Assembly (NCBI GenBank): GCA_002439285.1
Contig: DJTQ01000270.1
Coordinates: forward strand, 1-15,754
Length of the DNA: 15,754 nt
DNA from: Paenibacillaceae bacterium UBA6304
Lineage (GTDB): Bacteria; Bacillota; Bacilli; Paenibacillales; Paenibacillaceae
Direction of reading: 5' to 3'
This document shows, piece by piece, positions 1 to 6,658 of the stretch. A model generated the notes under the pieces. The model was not told the origin of the DNA and did no database searches. It saw nothing but the letters and a program-made list of their open reading frames with translations. Within the stretch, counting starts at the first letter, position 1. Every line of letters begins with the position of its first letter. Position numbers and translations under genes: made by a program.

Positions 1-1
1 C

Positions 2-538
2 AGAGATTTTGGCGCCAGTCTGGTCGGTACGGAAACCGGCAGTGTCGGGGAAGGCCACACGACCGATAATTTTACCGAAGAGGCGTTTCAGCAGGTTGTA
101 GCCTCCGTCAGAATTATGGTTGCCGAAGCCGAGCGTTTCGGCGTCACCATCGGCATTGAGGCGGGACAGAACCATCCGCTCCATTCGGCACAACTGACCC
201 GCCGGCTGCTCGATGAAGTCCCTTCAAGCAACCTCCAGATCATTCTGGATTGTGCCAACCTGATGTCCCCGGACAACTACAGGGAACAGAACCGCATTAT
301 CGAGGAAGCGCTCGAATTGCTGGGTAACCGGATCGCAGTCATTCACCTCAAAGACTTCACAATAAAACAGGGACGAATTCACATCGTCCCTGTGGGTCAG
401 GGGCTGCTGAATTTTAGCCCCATCCTTCGCTATATGAAATATCAGCGCCCTCATATCCACGGGATTCTCGAAAGCACTCCCGAATCCGATATGGAGGACA
501 GCGTCGCCTTCCTCCAGCGATTATACGCAGAAGTATAA
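2..538 (+). CDS. Sugar phosphate isomerase/epimerase-like TIM-barrel protein, C-terminal part
   Basis: The reading frame is already open at base 2 and ends with TAA at 536-538, so about 178 C-terminal residues are visible and the start lies outside the window. It carries hallmarks of the xylose-isomerase-like TIM barrel (AP endonuclease family 2): strand-end acidic residues in IGIEAGQNHP, in ILDCANL, in the HLKDF motif and in ILEST near the end, which in this fold bind a divalent metal and a sugar substrate. Such proteins usually isomerise or epimerise sugars, inositols or keto acids in the cytoplasm. The substrate cannot be told from this fragment. It converges on the M20 gene, with 71 bp between them and no clear terminator hairpin in the gap. 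An internal ATG at 116 is not a plausible start, because family-like sequence continues upstream of it. Confidence 0.8.
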   Translation, partial: RDFGASLVGTETGSVGEGHTTDNFTEEAFQQVVASVRIMVAEAERFGVTIGIEAGQNHPLHSAQLTRRLLDEVPSSNLQIILDCANLMSPDNYREQNRIIEEALELLGNRIAVIHLKDFTIKQGRIHIVPVGQGLLNFSPILRYMKYQRPHIHGILESTPESDMEDSVAFLQRLYAEV

Positions 539-609
539 TCTGGCTGCATCCAGCGAGCGGAGCGAATACTGCCGTGTCATGAACGTCGGTCGTCGGCAAA
601 GCAAATGGC

Positions 610-1794
610 CTACTTGGCTGTGGCTTCCGATCCCGCCAACTGCTCCAGCGCCCGCTGGGCAAGCCGCATGAAGAACCCGGCGCTGACCGGCAATGCATCT
701 TCATCGAGCGTAAAAGCCGGATGATGCCATTCCTGCGTACCGGCGGTGCCCATGAAGACGAACAATCCGGGCACCGTTTGCTGGTAAACGGCGAAGTCCT
801 CGCCGGCCGAAGATAACTGAGGTACAACCGGGTTGTGCCCCAGTTCGGCGGCTACGTCCCAGGCCAACTCGGCTAAGGCCGAATCGTTGGCGATCGGCGG
901 CGGCCCTTCGACCCAGCGGACCTTAGCGGTCGCGCCGAAAGCCGCGGCCACCGCCTCCGCGATGGCGGCGAACCGCTCCATCACGCGCGCTCGCGTACCC
1001 AGATCAAAGGTACGGAGTGTGCCCTCCATCTCCGCCTGCTGCGGGATGACGTTCCACACCGTACCGCCCTGGATCCGGGTGACGCTCACGACCGCGCTCT
1101 GCAGCGGGCTGACGTTGCGGCTGACGATCGACTGCAGCGCCGTCACGATATGCGCGGCGGTAAGAATCGGGTCTACGCCCGCGTCAGGCACAGCGGCGTG
1201 TGTACCCACGCCACTCACCTCAACCACAAACCCGTCTGCGGCCGCCATCAGCGGGCCGCCCTTGATCCCGATCGTGCCTACCGGCAGATCGGGTTTGTTG
1301 TGCATGCCGAACACGGCCTGCACTCCCTCCAGTGCACCGCTCGCGACGACTTGCTTCGCTCCCGTCGCAATCTCCTCCGCCGGCTGGAACAGCAACCGGA
1401 CCGTGCCCTGCAGCTCCGCTTCCCGCTCCTTCAGCAGCAAGGCTGCTCCGATCAGCGCAGCCGTGTGGAAATCATGCCCGCAGGCATGCATTTTCCCGGG
1501 AATCGTCGAGGCAAAGGGCAGGCCACTCTGCTCGTCGATCGGCAACGCGTCGATATCCGCGCGCAGCGCGATCACCGGTCCGTCTCGGTGCCCGCCGATC
1601 TCGGCGACCAGCCCGGTCTGCAGCGGAAATTCCGAAGCGATCCGAATTCCCGCTTCCTCCAACCGTTCCCGAATATAACGGGTCGTATCATTTTCCTCGT
1701 TCGCTAACTCCGGATGGCGATGAAGGTGACGCCGCATTTCAATCAATTGATCCGATATTTGCTCAAGTTGCGCTTTCCATGCTTCGGTTTCCAT
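610..1794 (-). CDS. M20-family metal-dependent amidohydrolase (amino-acid N-deacylase/carboxypeptidase type)
   Basis: About 394 residues, normal for M20D amidohydrolases such as hippurate hydrolase or N-acyl-amino-acid deacylase; these cytoplasmic zinc or manganese enzymes cut an amide bond to a free amino acid. Visible motifs (numbered from a GTG at 1818) are RRHLHRHPEL near residue 30, HACGHD at 111-116 with metal-binding Cys113 and His115, PAEE at 146-149 with the catalytic/metal Glu pair, GMH at 171-173, SSAGEDF near 337 and HHP at 365-367. The start is uncertain. The frame is open to GTG 1818, but that codon has no ribosome site and would lie only some 9 bases from the predicted transcription start. 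ATG 1806 directly abuts GAGAGG. ATG 1794, beginning METEAWKAQLEQ, follows GAGAGG and AGGA and is preferred. Substrate is unknown, and no peptide transporter neighbours it here. Confidence 0.88.
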   Translation of the reverse strand: METEAWKAQLEQISDQLIEMRRHLHRHPELANEENDTTRYIRERLEEAGIRIASEFPLQTGLVAEIGGHRDGPVIALRADIDALPIDEQSGLPFASTIPGKMHACGHDFHTAALIGAALLLKEREAELQGTVRLLFQPAEEIATGAKQVVASGALEGVQAVFGMHNKPDLPVGTIGIKGGPLMAAADGFVVEVSGVGTHAAVPDAGVDPILTAAHIVTALQSIVSRNVSPLQSAVVSVTRIQGGTVWNVIPQQAEMEGTLRTFDLGTRARVMERFAAIAEAVAAAFGATAKVRWVEGPPPIANDSALAELAWDVAAELGHNPVVPQLSSAGEDFAVYQQTVPGLFVFMGTAGTQEWHHPAFTLDEDALPVSAGFFMRLAQRALEQLAGSEATAK

Positions 1795-1833
1795 CTTCCT
1801 ACCCATCCTCTCGGTCACTTTTGTATGAAATTT

Positions 1834-1862
1834 ATGATAAACCTATGAGCGGAGTTGAGCAA
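1834..1862 (-). promoter_or_regulatory. Candidate sigma-A promoter of the M20 gene
   Basis: On the minus strand TTGCTC (1857-1862) and TATCAT (1834-1839) are separated by 17 bp. The -10 matches 5 of 6 consensus bases; the -35 matches only 3. The start point would be near 1827. The site lies just downstream of the glpX terminator, as needed for independent transcription of the M20 gene. Confidence 0.35.
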
Positions 1863-1904
1863 GCCGCTGCGCAGGACCGAACCCGGATGGTCATCCCGCA
1901 AACT

Positions 1905-1937
1905 GAACAGCACCCGAAAATAGATCGGGTGCTGTTC
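1905..1937 (-). terminator. Hairpin terminator after glpX
   Basis: A perfect 13-bp inverted repeat (GAACAGCACCCGA at 1905-1917 and its complement at 1925-1937) encloses a 7-base loop, 21 bp past the glpX stop. On the minus strand it is followed only by AGTTTG, a weak T tract, so factor-independent termination is likely but not certain. It would close the ccpN-yqfL-glpX unit before the M20 promoter. Confidence 0.6.
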
Positions 1938-1958
1938 TGATAAGTAAAATTAGAACAA

Positions 1959-2933
1959 TTAAATCGCAGCCTCAGTAATATGATTCGCCGCTCCGGCTAA
2001 ATGATGAATCGTCCGCAAATAGCTAACCGTCCGGTTTACGGAGTGCATAATAACGGAATGGGTCTCGGCTGTGCCATTCGGCAAATAGCGAACCCCACTG
2101 AGCAGATCGCCCGGGGTTACGCCGGTTGCGACGAATAGCACGTTCCCCTGTCCTACCATCTCGTCCATGCCGAGCAACTGATGCGGATCGCTCAGGCCCA
2201 TCCTCCGGCAACGCTCCGCTTCCTCCGGGGTGCCCGGCAGCAGCCGTCCTTGCATCTCCCCGCCGAGACAGCGGAGAGCGGCTGCGGCCAGCACGCCTTC
2301 CGGGGCGCCGCCGGAGCCGACGTAGAGATCCACTTCGCTCTCGACGGCGGCTTCAATGGCCCCCATAACATCTCCGTGGCTCAGCAGCTTGATCCGGACG
2401 CCCGCTTGTCTAAGCGCCGAGATCATATCCCGGTGGCGCCCGCGATCCAGGATCGAGACCGTCATTTCAGATAGCGGCTTGTTCAGAATATCCGAAGCTT
2501 TGGCAAGCGTAACTTCGATCGGATCATCTAAGGACAACCTACCTGCCAGCGCAGGACCTACGGCCAGCTTCGCCATATAAATATCCGGCGCGTGCAGCAG
2601 ATGCCCTTGCGGAGCCGCCGCGATCACGGAAATGGCATTATTCAGCCCATTCGCTACCGTCTCCGTCCCTTCCAAGGGATCCACGGCAATATCAACCTTC
2701 GGTCCCCGCCGGTTCCCCACCTTCTGGCCGATATAGAGCATCGGCGCCTCATCCATTTCCCCTTCCCCGATCACAACGGTGCCGTCCATATCTACGGAAG
2801 CGATCAAACTCCGGATCGCCATCGTTGCGGCTTCGTCCGCACTGTGCTTGTCGCCTCTTCCCGTCCAGCAAGCCGCCTCAAGTGCGGCCGCCTCCGTAAT
2901 GCGAGCTAACTCCAAAGCAATATGACGTTCCAT
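1959..2933 (-). CDS. glpX: Class II fructose-1,6-bisphosphatase, GlpX type
   Basis: 324 residues, full length for class II FBPase, which hydrolyses fructose 1,6-bisphosphate to fructose 6-phosphate in gluconeogenesis using a divalent metal. The N-terminus MERHIALELARITEAAALEA, the GRGDKHSADEAA stretch, the metal-site motif GEGEMDEAPMLYIG (about 56-69) and VDPLEGT (84-90; Asp85 and Glu88 expected metal ligands) are typical of GlpX. ATG 2933 follows GGAGGG at 6 bases. It is the last gene of a minus-strand cluster, 21 bp after yqfL and after ccpN. That setting fits a gluconeogenic role rather than the glycerol-linked role of glpX in enterobacteria. A hairpin follows the stop. Confidence 0.95.
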   Translation of the reverse strand: MERHIALELARITEAAALEAACWTGRGDKHSADEAATMAIRSLIASVDMDGTVVIGEGEMDEAPMLYIGQKVGNRRGPKVDIAVDPLEGTETVANGLNNAISVIAAAPQGHLLHAPDIYMAKLAVGPALAGRLSLDDPIEVTLAKASDILNKPLSEMTVSILDRGRHRDMISALRQAGVRIKLLSHGDVMGAIEAAVESEVDLYVGSGGAPEGVLAAAALRCLGGEMQGRLLPGTPEEAERCRRMGLSDPHQLLGMDEMVGQGNVLFVATGVTPGDLLSGVRYLPNGTAETHSVIMHSVNRTVSYLRTIHHLAGAANHITEAAI

Positions 2934-2954
2934 ATGGATCCCTCCGTTTATTAT

Positions 2955-3758
2955 CTATATTTGTTTCATGATCAAGCCCGCGGTTTCTTCAATCGCCTTA
3001 TCCGTCACATCGATCACCGGACAGCCTAGCGAAGCAAACAGGGACTGGGCATACTTCAGTTCAGCTTCTACACGTTCCAGCGAGGCATATTGGGCATCGT
3101 CGGGTAATCCCATTGATTTCAGGCGCTCGGACCGGATTTTGACCAAGTGCGCTGGGTCGATCGTCAAGCCGATGATTTTGTCGGAGCTGATTTCCTTTAG
3201 CTGTGTAGGCGGCGTCAATTCCGGCACAACCGGATAATTCATCACTTTCAGACCTTTATGCGCTAAAAATATCGACAACGGCGTTTTGGACACCCTGGAG
3301 GCCCCGAGCAGAACCAGATCGGCTTTCAGGATCGCCCCGACGTCTTTGCCGTCGTCGTTTTTAACGGCAAACTCCACGGCTTCAACGCGGCGAAAATAAT
3401 CCTCGTCCAGCCGATGCAGCAAACCAGGGGTCCGTTTCGGCGTATCATTGAACGTATCGATAAAAGCCTGCATCATCGGCCCCATAATATCTACGGCCCG
3501 GACGTTCAAGCGAACGGCTTCTTCCCGGATGACCTCCCGCAGTTCCGGCTGGACCAGGGTGTAGGCAACAAAGCCGCCGCGGCCTGCCACTTCCTCCATG
3601 ATTGCGCTGAGCTCATCTTCAGAGCGAACGTTCATCATGCGCTTGATTTCCGTATTCGGCAGTTCGAACTGCCGCAGCGTGGCCCGGACGACCGCTTCGG
3701 CGGTTTCGCCGACCGAGTCCGAGCAGATTGCTATGAAGTGAGCTTGCTCCTGGTTCAT
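2955..3758 (-). CDS. yqfL: YqfL/PpsR-type pyruvate phosphate dikinase (or PEP synthase) regulatory kinase/pyrophosphorylase
   Basis: 267 residues, normal for the kinase-pyrophosphorylase family (formerly DUF299). Known members reversibly phosphorylate a threonine of pyruvate,phosphate dikinase or PEP synthase, using ADP for inactivation and phosphate for reactivation. The N-terminus contains the family-typical ICSDSVGETAE, and GASRVSKT at 152-159 is the P-loop-like nucleotide site with Lys158. In Bacillus subtilis the homologue yqfL is co-transcribed with ccpN and acts positively on gluconeogenic genes. Here it lies 13 bp after ccpN and 21 bp before glpX. ATG 3758 is preceded by GGGAGG at 6 bases. 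The target enzyme is not encoded in the window, so which one it controls is unknown. Confidence 0.93.
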   Translation of the reverse strand: MNQEQAHFIAICSDSVGETAEAVVRATLRQFELPNTEIKRMMNVRSEDELSAIMEEVAGRGGFVAYTLVQPELREVIREEAVRLNVRAVDIMGPMMQAFIDTFNDTPKRTPGLLHRLDEDYFRRVEAVEFAVKNDDGKDVGAILKADLVLLGASRVSKTPLSIFLAHKGLKVMNYPVVPELTPPTQLKEISSDKIIGLTIDPAHLVKIRSERLKSMGLPDDAQYASLERVEAELKYAQSLFASLGCPVIDVTDKAIEETAGLIMKQI

Positions 3759-3771
3759 TCCATTCCTCCCG

Positions 3772-4410
3772 TTATTCCTCTGCTATCGTTTCGAGCAACA
3801 TTTTGATGATGTTCGTTTTGGAAATGCGTCCGACCACATTCCATTCCCCTTCGCCCCCGGAAGGAACCGGCACCACGACAGGCAAGCTGTCGATCTGGTG
3901 TGAGATGATAATCCGCGCGGCTTCCAGGACGGTATCCTCCGGCGAAACGGTAATGACATTGGCCCGGCGGGTCATGATGAAGCTCACGGGCATCGTCGAG
4001 GCCGACGCGTTTCCGAGCGTGACCTTTAATAAGTCTTTGCGGGACACGATACCCGCCAATCTTCCCTCTTCATCCGTGACGATCAGGTGCCCGACATTTT
4101 CCAGAAAAAGCGTCACGACCGCATCATGAATCGTCGTCGTCTCCCGAACGACCACCGGTACGCTATGAACGTCACCGACCTTCATGTCCAGCAGCCGGAT
4201 TCTATTTTCATTTTCCGATAGAGCCCGTTTCCCCAAAAAATACCCTACCTTCGGTTTAGCATTGATATAATCGAGCATCACCAGGACAGACAGGTCCGAA
4301 CGGATGGTCGGACGGGTTAAATTCAACATTTCGGCGATCTGCTCACCGGTAATGGGGGCGTGTTTTTTTACGATTTCTACAATTTCCAATTGACGGGATG
4401 TCAGTTTGAT
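3772..4410 (-). CDS. ccpN: CcpN-type gluconeogenesis repressor (HTH + two CBS domains)
   Basis: DNA-binding repressor which in B. subtilis shuts off gapB and pckA under glycolytic conditions. The N-terminal helix-turn-helix (about residues 1-60) includes HAPITGEQIAEMLNLTRPTI and KVGYFLG. Two CBS domains follow (about 78-135 with FLENVGHLIVTDEEGRLAGI, and about 143-205 with SHQIDSLPVV) and probably sense nucleotides. The start is odd. The frame stays open to a GTG at 4536, but that codon lies inside the promoter palindrome and would add about 42 unrelated residues. The strong GGAGGG at 4417-4422 points, with 6-base spacing, to an ATC codon at 4408-4410, giving MKLTSRQLEI and 212 residues, the usual family length. 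No ATG, GTG or TTG lies at a workable distance. The stop is 13 bp from yqfL. Confidence 0.9.
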   Translation of the reverse strand: MKLTSRQLEIVEIVKKHAPITGEQIAEMLNLTRPTIRSDLSVLVMLDYINAKPKVGYFLGKRALSENENRIRLLDMKVGDVHSVPVVVRETTTIHDAVVTLFLENVGHLIVTDEEGRLAGIVSRKDLLKVTLGNASASTMPVSFIMTRRANVITVSPEDTVLEAARIIISHQIDSLPVVVPVPSGGEGEWNVVGRISKTNIIKMLLETIAEE

Positions 4411-4437
4411 AGTGATCCCTCCGTATTTCGTATATGC

Positions 4438-4453
4438 CCGCTCTGCCGAGCGG
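4438..4453 (-). other. Small hairpin in the ccpN leader
   Basis: In the predicted 5' leader of ccpN (minus strand) CCGCTC and GAGCGG pair perfectly around a GGCA tetraloop. It follows a purine block GGAGGGAGGAGG that looks like a ribosome site but has no start codon downstream of it. A role in translation is possible; nothing proves it. Confidence 0.4.
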
Positions 4454-4491
4454 AACGAGGTGCCTCCTCCCTCCGGAAATATTTTCTGAAT

Positions 4492-4541
4492 ATATAGTAC
4501 GTCATATATAATTATTTTACAATATATAATACGCACTATAT
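4492..4541 (-). promoter_or_regulatory. ccpN operon promoter inside a 19-bp inverted repeat (possible CcpN operator)
   Basis: Two 19-bp arms (4492-4510 and 4523-4541) are inverted copies matching at 16 of 19 positions, around a 12-bp AT-rich centre. On the minus strand TTGTAA (4517-4522, in the centre) and TACTAT (4494-4499, in one arm) are 17 bp apart, a plausible sigma-A promoter starting near 4487. The minus-strand reading of one arm, TATGACGTACT, fits the CcpN box as I remember it (TRTGHYATAYW) at 10 of 11 positions; the other arm fits poorly. Self-control by CcpN is an inference. Confidence 0.5.
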
Positions 4542-4627
4542 TTCGAATATGGTGGTATATTGGACGGTTCTATGTAACGTGAAACTAAATAAACACAACA
4601 AAAAAAGCCTGCAAGTCGCAGACTATA

Positions 4628-4636
4628 TGGTATAAT
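4628..4636 (+). promoter_or_regulatory. Extended -10 promoter for the structured RNA locus
   Basis: TGGTATAAT is a perfect extended -10 element (TGn + TATAAT). The -35 region is poor, as is common for extended -10 promoters. The start point about 7 bases downstream, near 4643, falls exactly at the first base of the long closing stem. Confidence 0.55.
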
Positions 4637-4701
4637 TTGGATTGTACAACAGAACTTGGGTGGGAAAATATCGCCTCCGGATGGAGGTGACTGAATAAAC
4701 G

Positions 4702-4743
4702 AAAATAACCCGCCCAGGTTAGCGCCAAGGAGCGGGTTATTTT
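4702..4743. terminator. Symmetric hairpin with A/T ends, potentially bidirectional terminator
   Basis: AAAATAACCCGC (4702-4713) and its perfect complement (4732-4743) enclose an 18-base loop. Read on either strand, a GC-rich stem is followed by TTATTTT. This is the form of a bidirectional terminator shared by converging transcripts. Confidence 0.45.
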
Positions 4744-4787
4744 CTGCTTAAACAATTTGGAGGTTTCCCGCCCAAGTGTTGTACCGG

Positions 4788-4815
4788 GGAGGCTGTGGCG
4801 CAGCCTCCTTATTTC
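4788..4815 (+). terminator. Factor-independent terminator of the structured RNA
   Basis: GGAGGCTG (4788-4795) pairs perfectly with CAGCCTCC (4801-4808) around TGGCG and is followed on the plus strand by TTATTTCTATT. The minus strand lacks a T tract, so the direction is plus. Confidence 0.65.
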
Positions 4816-4827
4816 TATTGTTAACTT

Positions 4828-4857
4828 AGCATAATCTGGAATATACCTCAATGTCAT
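4828..4857 (-). promoter_or_regulatory. Weak candidate promoter converging on the structured RNA
   Basis: Minus-strand ATGACA (4852-4857, 5 of 6 matches to the -35 consensus) and TATGCT (4828-4833, 4 of 6) are 18 bp apart. If active, it would produce RNA antisense to the 4643-4815 locus, the arrangement used by type I toxin systems. AT-rich sequence makes chance matches easy. Confidence 0.25.
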
Positions 4858-4900
4858 TCGGTCGGCAACATTCATTCAGGTAAAGCCGCTTCGTGATTGA

Positions 4901-5809
4901 TTATGAATTACTCAAAGTCAAAGCGAGCTTCGCCGCGCCGATGGCTCCGGCCCGGTTACCCAACAAGGCTGGCCGGACATCGATCTCCGTTGCATTCATG
5001 TCCTTAAGTCTCGCCATCAGGCTGTCCCACCATAGTGCTTTTGCATCGATCAACCCGCCGCCAAGAATAAGGGCTTGGGGATTCAGTCCGATGTGCAGGT
5101 TATGCAGAACCAGCGCCAAATGGAACACATAGCGTTTCATCACTTCCATAATCCGCGAATTGCCGCTCTGCAGGTCAGTCAGCACCTCTTGCCCGGTCAA
5201 ATAGGCATGCCCCGTAGCTTCTGAAGCCAATCTCACCAGTGCAGTACCGGACAAATACTGTTCGATACAACCATGAAGTCCGCAATTGCAAGGATGACCG
5301 TCCGGGATCAAGACGACATGGCCCCATTCCCCGCCATTCCAATGCGCCCCTCGAACCAGTTCGCCACCGATTATGTTGGCGCCGCCTACGCCCGTCCCGA
5401 GCGTTAGCATCACGATATCCGACAAATTCTCTCCAGCGCCCTGCCATTGCTCGCCGAGCAAAGCTGTATTGGCGTCATTGTCCACGGCTACCGGAAGACG
5501 AAATTCAGATTCCGCCCATTCCTTGATATTAAAACCCTGCCAGCCGGGCAAATTTTCCGTAGCATAGACAACCTGCCCGGTATTCGTATTGACTCGTCCC
5601 GCCGTGCCAATGCCGATCCTTGCCGCATCGGGATGCTGTTCAAGCAAGGCTTGGATCGTCTCTCCCACTTTCTCGACAATATGGTACTTGCCTTGTGAAG
5701 CGTTCGTTGCAATCCGGGTTTGCCCAAGAATAGTGCCACTTTCATCCACCGCAAGCCCCTTAATGGAGGTGCCCCCGATATCGATTCCTAATACTTTCAA
5801 GAAGCTCAC
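4901..5809 (-). CDS. ROK-family sugar kinase, probable N-acetylmannosamine kinase (NanK-like)
   Basis: About 302 residues, typical of ROK kinases, which phosphorylate a hexose or amino sugar with ATP in the cytoplasm. Seen: phosphate loop VLGIDIGGTSIKG (6-18), DNDAN (110-114, Asp112 the expected catalytic base), LGTGVGGANI (137-146), sugar-contact ExGH as EWGH (161-164), and the zinc motif CNCGLHGC (174-181), with His164 and Cys174, 176 and 181 as ligands. Glucokinase, ManNAc kinase and fructokinase share these features; ManNAc kinase is inferred because the gene sits in one operon with nanE and an RpiR-type regulator, 15 bp after the latter. The frame opens with GTG 5809, which nearly touches AAAGGGG; TTG 5800 (MKVLGIDIGG) is 10 bases from that ribosome site and is the better start. 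Confidence 0.9.
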   Translation of the reverse strand: MSFLKVLGIDIGGTSIKGLAVDESGTILGQTRIATNASQGKYHIVEKVGETIQALLEQHPDAARIGIGTAGRVNTNTGQVVYATENLPGWQGFNIKEWAESEFRLPVAVDNDANTALLGEQWQGAGENLSDIVMLTLGTGVGGANIIGGELVRGAHWNGGEWGHVVLIPDGHPCNCGLHGCIEQYLSGTALVRLASEATGHAYLTGQEVLTDLQSGNSRIMEVMKRYVFHLALVLHNLHIGLNPQALILGGGLIDAKALWWDSLMARLKDMNATEIDVRPALLGNRAGAIGAAKLALTLSNS

Positions 5810-5824
5810 ACCCCTTTCAGACTA

Positions 5825-6658
5825 CTAATAAATCCGGTCGATAACCGCGCGTGCCGTCTTTTCCTTCATCAATTTCGCCCGGCTTGAGTCTTTCAAAGAT
5901 AAGCCCTCGCAGATCAGGTCGATTACGAACAACTGCGAAATCTTAGCCGTAATCGACCCGCCTTCCAATGGAGATTCTTTCCCCGCCGTGAGCAGAACAA
6001 TATCGGCAATGCTCGTGATCGGTGATTTGGCGTAATTCGTAATCGCGATTACTTTGGCACCATTTTTCTTCGCCTTGGCGAGAATATCATTCGTGTCCAT
6101 CGTGCTGCCCGAAACCGAGAATCCGACCGCCACATCGCCTTCTTCCAGCAGCACCGCCGACATCGCCTGAATATGGCTGTCTGCCGTCGCTTCCGAACGC
6201 CGCCCGATTCTTAGAAAACGATTCTTGGCGTCCAGCGCCGTAATTCCTGATGATCCTACGCCAAAAAATTGAATGTGCTGTGCCTGATCGATCAAATCTA
6301 TTGCGTCGTGCAATTTTTGCTTGTCCAACAAATTCATACTCACTTGCAAAACATCGATAGCGCTGTTGCAAATATCTTGAGTAAAATCTTGCGCCCTTCC
6401 TTCTTCCTGCTTGTTGGCTTCCATCTTCTTCATCGTCTGATTCTGCGCTAACGCCAACTTAAATTCCTGGTAGCCTTTAAATCCGATCTTGCGGCAGAAC
6501 CGGATAACCGTTGTCTCTCCGACCTTGGAGTGCTCGGCAAGTTCCGTAACCGAATGATAAATAACCTCGTCGGCGTAGTCCAACACGCGCTGGGCGACTT
6601 TTTGTTCCGATTTGGTGAGTGAGGGATAATAACTTTTGATTTGCGCCTTTAAATCCAT
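5825..6658 (-). CDS. MurR/RpiR-family sugar-phosphate-responsive regulator
   Basis: 277 residues, full length for the RpiR family: an N-terminal HTH domain (about 1-75, recognition helix around KVGETTVIRFCRKIGFKGYQ) and a C-terminal SIS domain (about 120-250, with FGVGSSGITALDAK and GFSVSGSTMDTNDIL), which binds a phosphosugar. The gene lies between nanE and the kinase. Its ATG at 6658 abuts the nanE stop TAA (6659-6661) with no spacer, so translational coupling is likely. A ligand of ManNAc-6-P or GlcNAc-6-P is inferred from the neighbours, as in known NanR-type RpiR regulators. It probably controls its own operon, either as repressor or activator; the sequence does not say which. Confidence 0.92.
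   Translation of the reverse strand: MDLKAQIKSYYPSLTKSEQKVAQRVLDYADEVIYHSVTELAEHSKVGETTVIRFCRKIGFKGYQEFKLALAQNQTMKKMEANKQEEGRAQDFTQDICNSAIDVLQVSMNLLDKQKLHDAIDLIDQAQHIQFFGVGSSGITALDAKNRFLRIGRRSEATADSHIQAMSAVLLEEGDVAVGFSVSGSTMDTNDILAKAKKNGAKVIAITNYAKSPITSIADIVLLTAGKESPLEGGSITAKISQLFVIDLICEGLSLKDSSRAKLMKEKTARAVIDRIY

Larger units (their letters stand above)
4643..4815 (+). ncRNA. Predicted structured small RNA; possibly the remnant of a holin-like toxin / antisense RNA locus
   Basis: The transcript predicted from the extended -10 promoter would fold as a closing stem (4644-4650 with 4778-4784, then 4654-4667 with 4764-4777: 21 pairs including one G-U, and a 3-base bulge). Inside are two hairpins: 4671-4678/4683-4690 with a GGAT loop, and 4702-4713/4732-4743, a perfect 12-bp stem with A- and T-rich ends. 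A terminator follows. No protein-sized frame with a ribosome site is present on the plus strand. One frame reads NNPPRLAPRSGLFSA then stop (4704-4751), which resembles, from memory, the tail of annotated holin-like toxins of Bacillales, but it has a TGA just upstream (4692-4694) and no hydrophobic segment. A minus-strand 96-residue frame (4585-4875) spans the same repeats and looks like a shadow. A MITE is the main alternative. Confidence 0.5.

Noticed and set aside
833..1678. 281-residue plus-strand frame opposite the M20 gene
   Set aside because: It lies wholly antisense to a gene with clear M20 motifs. Its composition (rich in Ala, Ser, Pro, Thr, Cys, without motifs) is that of a GC-rich shadow frame.
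1332..1940. 202-residue plus-strand frame overlapping the M20 gene start and the glpX terminator
   Set aside because: Arg/Pro/Ser-rich shadow in another frame, running through the hairpin; no ribosome site or family features.
4644..4784. 6S RNA as identity of the rod-like RNA
   Set aside because: The length is similar, but the inside holds two separate hairpins instead of one rod with a central bubble, and no 6S sequence signature was recognised.
4585..4875. 96-residue minus-strand frame between the ROK kinase gene and ccpN
   Set aside because: It is made up almost entirely of the arms of the structured repeats and has no domain I recognise. I treat it as antisense to a non-coding locus, though translation is not excluded.
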